Source: Dictyocoela muelleri (Eukaryota; Microsporidia). From it: 19,130 nucleotides of DNA. The translations under genes and the position numbers were made by a program. Of the stretch, positions 1-7,469 are shown one piece after another (the stretch's first letter is position 1; each line of letters opens with the position of its first letter). A model generated the notes under the pieces. It did not search any database. It saw only the letters and a program-made list of their open reading frames with translations, and was not told the origin of the DNA. The DNA lies in the NCBI GenBank assembly GCA_016256075.1, contig SDVU01000151.1, forward strand, positions 1 through 19,130. The letters run 5' to 3'.

Positions 1-1465
1 ACTGTCTTGTTTATGAAAATGGTACGAGTATCCATTGTGAAGAATTTTTAACTTTCCTTTCTTCGTTTCTATCAAATAATATCATCGTGGTTCATAAGGG
101 GTATTGATTTTTTAGTGGCAAAACGATCAAAAAATCCGGCGTTTTGCCACCAAGTGGCAAAACGCTGGATAGCCTTTTTAGCCACTACTACAACGGGGTG
201 ACACCACAGAGATTTGCTCTTTTCAATATACCCTTTATGCTCAAGTTCATAAACAAGTTTCTGAAACGCTTTTCTCTTTTTAAAGTCTCTTTTCTGTCTA
301 GACCAGCTTATTATTGAATTGTTTTTTGTATAAATAGGACATTCAATTGGAAATTTAAAGTTTGAGTTAAGCTTTTCAATTAAGTTCTTTCCAATAATTA
401 CATTGGCTATGCTATTTTCCAGCAAATAAAACGTGTCTTTAACTTTAATGATTTTATAGCATATCTTTAGAACAACCTTATTATGTAATTTTACTTCACT
501 TCCGTTTATTAGATTTATAATAAATGGCGTCTTTAAGTATTCAATATTTTCTTTTTCTAAAAATTTTAAATTTGATCATACAATATTTACCGACGATCCG
601 GTATCAAAAACAGATAAATATTCAAAATTGTTTATTTCCACTTCTTTGTTATCAACATCTTTCAATTTTTTGAGTTAACACACATATTTACATTCTTTTT
701 TACTTTATATTCGTTTCCCCTTGAATAACAAAACTTAGCTATATGAACTATTTTTCCACAAGAAAAACATTTTAAAGGTTTTTTGTCAAATTTCAACTTC
801 CTTTCTTTAATTTTACTAGATCATTCAGTTTATAGTTATGCTCATAATCAATTTTAATATCACAAAATTCATATTCAATTACGAGTTCTAGCATTTTTTT
901 TATTTCCAAACTAGGGTTGAAAATAATCATATGAAATTTTTGAGAGAAATGAGAATTTTTTATCTTTTTCAGAACAAGGTCATCGCCACATTTATTATGT
1001 AATCCAAAATTTAAAACTCTTTTTAAATAATCTGACCACTTTTCTTCTGCTTATTTTTTTCAAAGTTTCTATGCATTCTTCGCATACATAGTCACTTAAC
1101 AGTTCTATGTAATCTTGCCTTTTGTGGGTAGCTCTGTATCCATACCTTTTAAATAAAACCATTCTTTTATTTCATCTGAAGATTCCTTTATAAATACCGT
1201 CATATTTTCTCTAAGTGACATTTTATCAAAACCAGGTGAACCTTCTAAAATAAATTGGTTCATTCCACATTGGGTTTTTACATTCCTTTTCAAAATAAAA
1301 ATTCATTCACTCTTTAAATTCACTTACAGCACTATCCATTTTGGCAGTCCTGGATCTTTTGTAATGAGACTTAGATGTTTTTAAACTTTCAGAGCCATAC
1401 GAGGTCTTATCCTCATGGTTGGAATTGGGAAGTTGAACAGAAGACTTATTTTGGTAAACACTCAT
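1..1465 (-). mobile_element. Ty3/gypsy LTR retrotransposon fossil, gag to start of reverse transcriptase
   Basis: This is the 5' coding part of a Ty3/gypsy retrotransposon read right to left. A gag-like N-terminus begins near 1465. A CCHC zinc knuckle (C-x2-C-x4-H-x4-C) lies at 728-769, an aspartic protease DTGSS motif at 591-605, and the reverse transcriptase begins within about 1-300, where the W-x2-P-V-x-V-x-K-K lead-in is followed by a PL-type motif. The order gag, protease, RT and the motif spacing fit the family. The element continues past the left edge, so the rest of RT, RNase H, integrase and the 3' LTR are not visible. No LTR pair can be compared, so age cannot be dated; many breaks and a nested palindrome suggest it is old and dead. 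Confidence 0.85.
113..187. repeat. 75-bp imperfect palindrome inside the gypsy fossil
   Basis: The ends are TAGTGGC and GCCACTA. Inside them GTGGCAAAACG, CGTTTTGCCAC and a second GTGGCAAAACG alternate in orientation, so the whole stretch can fold on itself. It interrupts the reverse-transcriptase region of the surrounding fossil and is richer in G and C than its flanks. It looks like a tiny MITE-like or foldback insertion. No clear target duplication was recognised. Confidence 0.6.
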
Positions 1466-1480
1466 GTTTATTTCAAAATC

Positions 1481-1538
1481 GTGTTCTTATATAATTATTT
1501 GTGAAACATATTAACAATGTTTCACCAAATAAGAACAC
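1481..1538. repeat. 58-bp imperfect palindrome upstream of gag
   Basis: Arms GTGTTCTTAT and ATAAGAACAC enclose a second pair, GTGAAACAT and ATGTTTCAC. It sits just before the gag-like start of the gypsy fossil. It could be a leader hairpin of that element or a separate small palindromic insertion. Nothing in the sequence decides between the two. Confidence 0.5.
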
Positions 1539-1997
1539 ACCGGAAACGACAATGACAAACTAATCTGAAACAAGATCCAATATTCTGTTTGAGACTTCAA
1601 ACCTATTGGATCCAACAGACCCATAAAATTTTACAAAATTTTAAGCACTTTTCGAAAGAAGGGAAAAAAAAATTACCATATTTGGTAATTTGCTATATTT
1701 TAAGAAAATGGTGTCTAAAAAATCATAAAAACATATTCTTGTTTAAATTAAGATATTGTATATTTGCTTAAAAAAAATCTCGTGTCTATATTGCTTCTAC
1801 TCCCATTCGGCTATTCTAATTCTTCTATAAAAACCGAAAAAAAAAGTATTTATTCTATTATGAAATTTATCTTAATATATTTTTAATAATTTTATCTTCA
1901 AAAAATATATATGCGAGAGGAGTAGTACCGATAATTATTACGATTTTGGTTTTAAGGTATTATTTGATGTGCTTAATTTTGTATAGTATTTAACATA
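1539..1997. other. AT-rich stretch without a recognised gene
   Basis: No protein motif was recognised on either strand. It may contain the leader or 5' LTR of the gypsy fossil on the left, but no repeat partner is in the window to test that. A short palindrome around ACCATATTTGGTAAT is present near 1676-1690. Confidence 0.4.
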
Positions 1998-2130
1998 TGT
2001 CTATAACTCTGAAATATAGGTTTATAACTCTTTTAAATGTGACTATAGCTCTTAAAAAAACGAGTCTATAACTCTGGAAAACGGATCTATAACTTTTTTT
2101 AAATTGTTACAGTTTTTAGCATAATAAGTA
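1998..2130 (+). repeat. CTATAACTCT tandem repeat, about five degenerate copies
   Basis: The word CTATAACTC or TATAACTCT recurs every 20-25 bases with variable A-rich spacers. The same word, CTATAACTTTGAAAG, forms the sub-repeat of the giant hairpin at 9075-10258. This array is therefore probably a decayed arm of the same foldback family, though the CCGGAAAAATGCC tip is absent here. Confidence 0.6.
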
Positions 2131-2149
2131 TATAACTATTAAAAACTCT

Positions 2150-2285
2150 GTAATATATTAATGTATAATTACAATATATTAATTAATAATTTTTAATATA
2201 TTAAAGCATGATTTTTAATATATTAATGCATAATTTTTAATATATATAAGCATAATTTTTAATATTTAACGCATATTTTTTAATA
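2150..2285 (+). repeat. 22-bp tandem repeat, unit AATATATTAATGCATAATTT
   Basis: Roughly six degenerate copies of a unit of about 22 bp, with the word TTTTTAATATATTAATGCAT repeated. The same unit returns at 2574-2637 (about three copies) and as a single trace at 3376-3405, on both sides of the FLYWCH/MULE relic. Confidence 0.65.
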
Positions 2286-2289
2286 TTGT

Positions 2290-2573
2290 CATGCACCAAT
2301 GACAACTTTACAAAAGTCTGAAAAATTAAAAAATCGAAAAAATCAAAAAAATATCATATCTTTCAATGGTGAAAACAAAAATGATCAATTGTAGAAATTT
2401 CTGGAAAAATTAAACTATAAAAGAAAATATAGTTAAAATTCCATGTCGCATCGTCCACACAATCAGAAATCATGGATTCTCCCTGCTCCGTGCAATAGCT
2501 TAAATAAAAATAATTTAATCAAACATTCTCTTTATAATCAATTACTACTTTTTGGACAGATCTCTGGAGACTG
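2290..2573 (-). pseudogene. Possible MULE transposase scrap around the first catalytic Asp
   Basis: On the minus strand, near 2440-2460, the frame reads CVDDATWNFNYIF. The DNA resembles the equivalent point of the better MULE copy at 5546-5578, which reads WLGDATFYT; both carry a GATGCGACAT core. It lies downstream of the FLYWCH fragment at 3092-3352 on the same strand, as expected if both are parts of one old element. The rest of the interval is too decayed to align by eye. This call rests on a short match. Confidence 0.35.
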
Positions 2574-2637
2574 TCAATATATTAATGCATAATTTTTAAT
2601 ATATTTATACATAATTTTTAATATATTGATGCATAAC
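2574..2637 (+). repeat. Second block of the 22-bp AATATATTAATGCAT repeat
   Basis: Three consecutive copies of the unit seen at 2150-2285, ending in ATGCATAACACTG. That ending begins the imperfect direct repeat that is found again at 3399-3454. Confidence 0.6.
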
Positions 2638-2813
2638 ACTGTAAATAATAAATGATTTGTAAAATAAACATTAACGGTAGGCTAATTTTTCACATTATGT
2701 AAAATAGGCCAGACGGTCGTTAGTAACTTTAAACTCGACAGGAATATCATAATCTTTTTCGACAGAAAAATGGTTATTTTTTCTTTCTTATTAACAAAAT
2801 CATTAAAATTTTT

Positions 2814-2967
2814 GGATCAGTCCCATTATTCCCCCTCAAAGCAATCAGTCCCATTTTCCCCCCTAGGGTTAATAATAATAACTTTTAAATTTAAATAAGA
2901 ATAAAAATAATAATAAATTTTAGATCAGTCCATTTTTCCCTCTGGGGGAAAATAATGGGACTGATCC
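2814..2967. mobile_element. Merlin-type MITE, 154 bp, with near-perfect 8-bp target duplication
   Basis: The ends GGATCAGTCCCATTATTCCC and its inverse bound a 154-bp element. The flanks AAATTTTT (2806-2813) and AAAGTTTT (2968-2975) differ at one base and fit the 8-9 bp duplications known for Merlin. After the left TIR a second direct copy, ATCAGTCCCATTTTCCC, follows. Before the right TIR an inverted copy makes a local hairpin. No coding capacity. The GGATCA tip and end layout match the coding Merlin element at 6054-7284, so mobilisation by a related Merlin transposase is the inference. It sits inside the older MULE relic. Confidence 0.8.
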
Positions 2968-3091
2968 AAAGTTTTTAAATTTAAGGTCTTGCATGGCAAG
3001 ATTAGGTGAAAAAACATTCAAAACTACATTCCTTTTAGAATTTTGGATTTTAAGGCCCGATACTTTATTTTTGTTTAATCAAGGTTCTATT

Positions 3092-3352
3092 TTATTTAAT
3101 ATCATCTTTTAAATGATTTTGGACGCTAAGATCAATCAATTCATTTGCCAAATCAGTCTTTATAAAAGAATTAAAACCATGTTTATTACAACGCCAGTAT
3201 TTTATACCCATTTCAGTACGAATATAATTGTAGAAATATGATTCGTAAGCAACCTTGTCTTTTACTCTATTGCTTTTTATAATAATTTCTGTCAGATTTA
3301 TTTTCATTTTATGTGTAAAAAAATTATGTAAAAAATAGGCCATTTTTAACAT
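3092..3352 (-). pseudogene. FLYWCH zinc-finger fragment of a MULE transposase
   Basis: An 86-residue open frame whose second half reads KDKVAYESYFYNYIR, then GIKYWRCNKHGFNSFIKTD and ends with an H-rich NHLKDD. That is the layout of the FLYWCH domain: aromatic Y-x-Y, then YWRC, then a T, then a late His. The usual second Cys and the HxH pair are not clearly kept. FLYWCH domains sit at the N-terminus of many eukaryotic MULE transposases and bind DNA. The frame stops before any catalytic core; a decayed DDAT motif lies further along the same strand near 2440-2460. It is a fragment, not a working host gene. Confidence 0.6.
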
Positions 3353-3398
3353 AATGTGAAAAAATGAGCTCAGCCTATTAATACGTAATTTTTAAATA

Positions 3399-3454
3399 TT
3401 AATGTATAACACTGTAAAAAAAATAATAAAATGGGTTGTACAATAAACATTAAA
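3399..3454 (+). repeat. Imperfect direct repeat of 2626-2674
   Basis: Both copies run TTRATGYATAACACTGTAAA, then an A/T stretch, then TTGTAMAATAAACATTAA. They flank the TIR-bounded relic on either side at about 50 bp each, too long for a simple target duplication. Two copies of an older repeat, or a local duplication, are more likely. Confidence 0.55.
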
Positions 3455-3726
3455 ATGCGATATTTCTTTAAATACGCAAATTATATTATTTTGATACATA
3501 CTGACCATAGCCTTATTTTGTATATACTCCAATATTTTAAAACATTAGACCGGAAATATTGATTAAAAAAATAATCGTTGGTAATTAAATCTGGCCCAAA
3601 AATCTACAAAAAAAAATTTGTGAATAAAATTTATTATTTTCTAAAAAATTTCATATTATGTTTTTAGTTTTTTAAAAATGGGTTTAGATTAATTCTCAAT
3701 GGTATTTGTAACCCTTAAATGATTTA
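3455..3726. other. AT-rich stretch, nothing recognised
   Basis: No motif, TIR or RNA gene was recognised on either strand. Base composition is like the flanks. Confidence 0.4.
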
Positions 3727-4022
3727 CTACATATATATCTGTAAAAAATCTTATTACACATATATTTTACAAAAAACCCCTATTACACATATATGTGTAC
3801 AAAAAAAACTATTACACATATTTGTGTATAAAAAAACTTATTACACATAAATGTGTAAAAAAAACATCACACATATATATGTGTATAAAAAAACATCACA
3901 CACATATATGTGTATAAAAACACATTAGGCATATATGTGAAAAAAAACCATTACACATAAATATGTATGAAAAAAAAACCATTACACATATATGTCTAGT
4001 ACCATTTCACATATATGTGTAG
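3727..4022. repeat. Tandem repeat with self-complementary core ACACATATATGTGT
   Basis: About eleven copies of a unit of 24-29 bp: TTACACATATATGTGTA followed by an A-run and a C-containing link such as ACCAT or CATC. The core is a palindrome, so each unit can fold alone and the array can form many hairpins or a cruciform. Copies differ by small changes in the core and in A-run length. No coding frame is supported. Confidence 0.85.
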
Positions 4023-4138
4023 TAAGTGGGGTTTAGAATTATGAAGCTTCTTTTCAAAATTTAGTTTAAGTGCAAATTGTTTTCTCCTCCACATTACTGC
4101 TTTTAACTGTATCATGTAATTACAGCCCATTTCATTTT

Positions 4139-4258
4139 AATAGTCCACTCGTTGTATTTTTATTGTCCACTTGTTGCATTTTTATAGTCCACTTTTTGCA
4201 TTTTCACAATCCACTTATTGTTTTTATGGTCCACTTATTTCATTTTTATAGTCCACAT
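4139..4258 (+). repeat. Tandem repeat, unit of about 20 bp TTTTTATAGTCCACTTGTTG
   Basis: Six copies of the word AGTCCACT or its close variants (TGTCCACT, AATCCACT, GGTCCACT), spaced about 20 bases apart. The short open frame that crosses it (4070-4273) is a product of the repeat and is not called a gene. Confidence 0.8.
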
Positions 4259-4317
4259 TTTTTAACTTTTTAGAAAATGAATTGAGATTGATAAATAAGA
4301 CTTAAAGTCATATACAT

Positions 4318-4470
4318 AAATTTTTTATTAAATAACTGTTTCAATAAATGAATGTTTTAATAGATAAATTTTTTAATAAATAAATGTTATAATAAGTAAA
4401 TGTTTTAATAAATAAATTTTTTTAATAAATAAATTTTTTAATAAATATTTTTTTTTTAATAAATTATTTT
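4318..4470 (+). repeat. Low-complexity AATAAATTTTTTAATAAATG repeat
   Basis: Degenerate repeats of AATAAAT followed by a T-run, ending in a long T-stretch directly before the SINE. No gene. Confidence 0.75.
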
Positions 4471-4475
4471 TTTTT

Positions 4476-4640
4476 GGCCAGATAGCTCAGTGGTTAACAC
4501 TCTCAATATATAATTTAAGTTTCGAGGTTCGTTTCCCTCTGATGTCACTGTTTAATAAATGATGAGGGAATGACATTAAGCAGTCAAAAACTACAGAAAT
4601 ATAGTAGTAATATACAGTCGGTACAGTGGTTATATCGGCT
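4476..4640 (+). mobile_element. tRNA-derived SINE, 5' part (copy A)
   Basis: An A box, TAGCTCAGTGG at 4483-4493, and a B box, GGTTCGTTTCC at 4526-4536, form an internal RNA polymerase III promoter. Downstream, TTTAATAAATGATGAGGGAATGACA and ATACAGT are shared with the copies at 15262-15721 and 10905-11357. The 3' half is missing: the sequence changes to the CCGGAAAAATG palindrome at 4641. It could be mistaken for a tRNA gene, but the acceptor arms do not pair and the match goes on past the tRNA length. tRNA-headed SINEs are copied by a partner LINE; none is seen here. Confidence 0.8.
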
Positions 4641-4706
4641 TCCCGGAAAAATGTCCCAGGGCATTTTTCCGGATTTTCTTGAGACATTTTTCCGGAAAAA
4701 TGCCCC
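4641..4706. mobile_element. Short palindromic MITE with GGCATTTTTCCGG tips
   Basis: The word CCGGAAAAATG and its inverse CATTTTTCCGG alternate four times in 66 bp and end in GCCCC. The same word lies at the left end of the Tigger relic (7367-7455) and three times at each tip of the giant hairpin at 9075-10258. It abuts the broken SINE and may be what truncated it. A non-autonomous Tigger-type derivative is the best guess. Confidence 0.6.
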
Positions 4707-4850
4707 AAAATTGTGAAAATATTAAAAAGTTAAAATTAATTAAGTATGTAATTGAATTTCTATTTATTTAAATAAATTTTGATATTAATTCCAATACTTC
4801 AAAAAAAATGAAATCATTATAAAAATAATAATTGTGAACTATTGCTCACA

Positions 4851-6050
4851 TTATCTCCCTTGAATCTTTCGAAGTTTTATTTTGCCTGATTTCAAATTAT
4901 TCATCTTTAGAGTATTTCGTCCCTCCTCTTTCTTCAAGATATCAATTATCCTCGCAAGTTCTGTATCTTTCTTCACCAATTTCAGTTTTAAATGGCGATG
5001 ATACGTTTCACACGAATTAGTTGTTGTAGGTATTGAATTCAATATACGATGATTTACAGACCAAAATTTGATTTCTTTCGTTGATATTTTAGCATTATTA
5101 ATAATAAAAACCTCTATATAAAAATTCATAAATCTCTGAAAATGCCTCGTCATGCTCTCTTTTTCTCTTAAATTTATCAAATTCTTGCACAAAAGAATCA
5201 ACAGGAACGTAAGATAATATTATTAAATACTTGATAAATTTTAAAAAACATTATTTGTTTTATATTTGGTAATCAAATTCAATTTTTGTAAATGCCTTAT
5301 TATTATTTGACTGAAATGAAAATTACACTAGAAATTTTAGCGTTAGGAAAATATTTGTGCATTACGTTGTATTGAGCCAACTCAAAATCAACAATACAAT
5401 ATTTTGAAAATTGAATATTTTTTTAAGGCAATTAAATATTTCTGAATAATTTCCTTCTTTTTTATATTACATCATTAAAAACATAATGGAAAGTTTTTCC
5501 AAAATAAAATCCATGTACTATGTATAGTTGGCTATATTTTCGAGGCGAAGTATAAAATGTCGCATCGCCTAGCCATACAGAAGACTTAGACAAGATTTCA
5601 AAAGTTTCCTATATAAAACATAATGTAATTTTCAGTTTTTTCTGATATATTGAAATGTTGAAGAAAGAGTCTATTATCAATTGTATATTTTAAAATTTCA
5701 AGAATTTGGTTATCTTCAGTAGCAGTAGGTATTGTTTTTGCTTTTTGTCTCTTAACATAATAATCACGTATATTGTCATACTTACCTAAATTTTTAAAAT
5801 TTTTACAATCAACTTAGCAGTCGCTCCAAGTAATGCTTGCTCAAAAGAATAATTTGTTTTTTAAACTTTATCTTTCAGTCTAGAATTAATCTTTATCTGA
5901 AATAACTTATTATTTTCTTCATCGTGCCAATGTGATTCCTCTAATAATACTTTTCAACATTATTATCAGTATGAATTCGACCTGAACAATCTTCCTGTTA
6001 CATCGCCATGAAATAAAACCATTCGAATTTCAACTAAAGTTATATATATA
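4851..6050 (-). pseudogene. FLYWCH-MULE transposase, decayed but near full length
   Basis: Read right to left, the pieces come in family order. First a FLYWCH remnant (DCSGRIHTD near 5990-5960, then HWHD at 5922-5939). Next the first catalytic Asp in WLGDATFYTSPRKYSQLYIVHG (5517-5578). Then the second Asp in YCIVDFELAQYNVMHKYFP (about 5350-5410). Then a 116-residue open C-terminal part (4851-5201) with TTTNSCETYHRHLK around 4999-5030, which carries the catalytic Glu of the DDE triad. The transposase would cut and join DNA in the nucleus at long TIRs. At least four frame changes or stops separate the pieces, so it is dead. The FLYWCH start ends next to the Merlin element at 6054. TIRs were not identified. 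Confidence 0.8.
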
Positions 6051-6107
6051 ATTGGATCATATGCCCTTATTCCCCCCGCCGGGGGGGGGAATAAGGGCAT
6101 ATGATCA

Positions 6108-6299
6108 ATAATAAAATTTAAAAAATTTAAAAAATTTAAAAATTTAAAAATTTAGAAATTATAAATCTAAAAATTATAAAATTAAAGAATTAAAAAAATA
6201 TAAAATTGTAAATTATAAAATTATAAAATTATAAAAATATAAAATTATATAATTAAAAAATATATCAAGATTAAAAAATTAATAAATTAAAAAATTAAA
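6108..6299. repeat. A/T low-complexity leader inside the Merlin element
   Basis: Runs of AAAATTTAAAAAATT and AAAATTATAAA without G or C over nearly 200 bases, between the left TIR hairpin and the first transposase-like frame. No gene; it probably grew by slippage. Confidence 0.75.
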
Positions 6300-7112
6300 T
6301 GGACATCTGCTTTTTATGATGATAAATTATCTAGAATTTTTAAAATAATTCTCGCGATCCAGTCTATAATTTTATGGTCGATCAGGATTTGGTAAGTGAT
6401 TAGGTTTCATGTTCTTTTTGTAAATATTTTAATGTTCAAAGACTTCAAAAGACCATAAAATCAGGTTAATATAATAATGTATTAACTAGTCCTACACAAA
6501 TTATCGAACTTCAAGATCGATTTTCACAGTCAGTTTTTTTCTGACTGTAATATGGATATCGGAAAGTCTCTAAAGTGATATTTATTGATCAAGAATTGAA
6601 CTCATTACGAAGATAAGTGACTATACAGGAGGTAAGAGATAAATCTATCTAAGCTGTATGACAAAATAATCATAAATATTCAGTATAGCGAAGTCAAGAG
6701 CCGATTCGATTAGGAGGCCGCGTATTATTTGTGCAGGTAAACGAAACGAAGTTGATTTTTAACGTAGATCTTATGTGGCAGTGACCCCTCAGATGCAATA
6801 TAGGATCATACATTCCAGATTTTAGCGTAGCGTCTGCTCGTGGATATGCTGAAATTATTTAATCTCGAAAAAATAATACAATTATTTCTATTTTTGAACG
6901 TATCGGTAGGCCTGTTCAATAATATATATAGATGATTGACCGGCATATATAAATTTAGCCAATTCAAATGCATATATCTACGATACAGTATGTCATAAAT
7001 ATCACTTTGTTATTCTCGAGACATTTATTCACACGCAGAATGTCGAAAGTTTTAATAATATATTAAAATATGAAATAAAGCAAAGGCGAGGTACAAAAAA
7101 ATTTTAAAATAA
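6300..7112 (+). pseudogene. Merlin (ISXO2-like, IS1595/IS1016 group) transposase
   Basis: Motifs appear in family order: C-containing N-terminal part near 6405-6480; RIGGRVLFVQVNET, the VDET block with Asn where the first catalytic Asp is expected (6710-6750); a PDFSVASARGYAEII stretch (about 6818-6860); then CHKYHFVILETFIHTQNVES ending in NNILKYEIKQRRG at about 6990-7092, with the catalytic Glu in HTQNVES. Several stops and frame shifts lie between these blocks. The protein would have moved the surrounding 1.2-kb element by a DDE reaction. The N-terminal zinc-binding Cys pairs are only partly visible. Confidence 0.8.
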
Positions 7113-7366
7113 AAGATGTTATTCATATTTTATTTTGTGATTATTTTAAAAAAAAGCCTTTTTAGCATTGCTTAAACTCTTAAGAATTCAATAAATAAAT
7201 TTTACTAATTTTATTTTTAAATTTTTTACAAGGGGGGATAAGGGCATATGATACATATACGATGGGAATAAGGGCATATGATCCATATAATTTTTATATA
7301 TAATTTTTCTCCCACCTTTTTGTGAAACTATTTGTTGTATCGGCTCCATAAGGGTAACAAAAGTTA

Positions 7367-7455
7367 GGGGCATTTTCCCGGAAAAATGCGCAAAGAAAAT
7401 CCGGATAAATGCGCCAAGAAAATCCGGAAAATTCCCCGGGGCATTTTCCCGGAAA
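7367..7455. repeat. Left end of Tigger relic: clustered GGCATTTTCCCGG words
   Basis: GGGGCATTTTCCCGGAAAAA starts at 7367 right after a TA (7365-7366), the target used by pogo/Tigger elements. Inside, TCCGGATAAATGCGCC, TCCGGAAAATTCCCC and a second GGGGCATTTTCCCGG follow, separated by AAGAAAA links. This layered TIR is shared in part with 4641-4706 and with the tips of the hairpin at 9075-10258. Confidence 0.65.
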
Positions 7456-7469
7456 GCCGTTTCCTTTAC

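Larger units (their letters stand above)
2678..3377. mobile_element. TIR-bounded relic (about 700 bp) carrying FLYWCH/MULE sequence
   Basis: The left end, TAGGCTAATTTTTCACATTATGT at 2678-2700, matches the inverse of 3349-3377, which has CATTTTTTCACATTATGT and the same AGGCT tip plus a few extra bases. Just inside, ATTATGTAAAATAGGCCA at 2694-2711 is repeated in direct orientation at 3322-3341. The interior holds the FLYWCH fragment and a nested 154-bp MITE. Long TIRs and MULE coding content suggest a Mutator-like element. No convincing 9-bp target duplication was found. Confidence 0.45.
6054..7284 (+). mobile_element. Merlin/IS1016-type DNA transposon with perfect 8-bp target duplication
   Basis: The left end GGATCATATGCCCTTATTCC at 6054 and its inverse ending at 7284 are the TIRs. 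The flanks ATATAATT (6046-6053 and 7285-7292) are identical, as expected for Merlin, which duplicates 8-9 bp. The ends are elaborate. The left TIR is followed at once by an inverted copy, giving a hairpin with a C/G run at its tip (6054-6105). The right end has two direct copies of the TIR in tandem (7226-7252 and 7264-7284). It encodes the decayed transposase at 6300-7112. Total length is 1231 bp. It inserted beside the MULE pseudogene. Confidence 0.9.

Noticed and set aside
3727-4022. CRISPR array
   Set aside because: The repeats are adjacent with only A-run links; there are no unique spacers of even length, and the setting is eukaryotic.
4070-4273. 67-residue hydrophobic frame that could pass for a membrane protein
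   Set aside because: Most of it is made by the 20-bp AGTCCACT tandem repeat and T-runs; no start context or homology supports it.
4476-4550. Functional tRNA gene
   Set aside because: A and B boxes are present but the acceptor stem does not pair, the B box is altered, and similarity continues far downstream into the SINE body.
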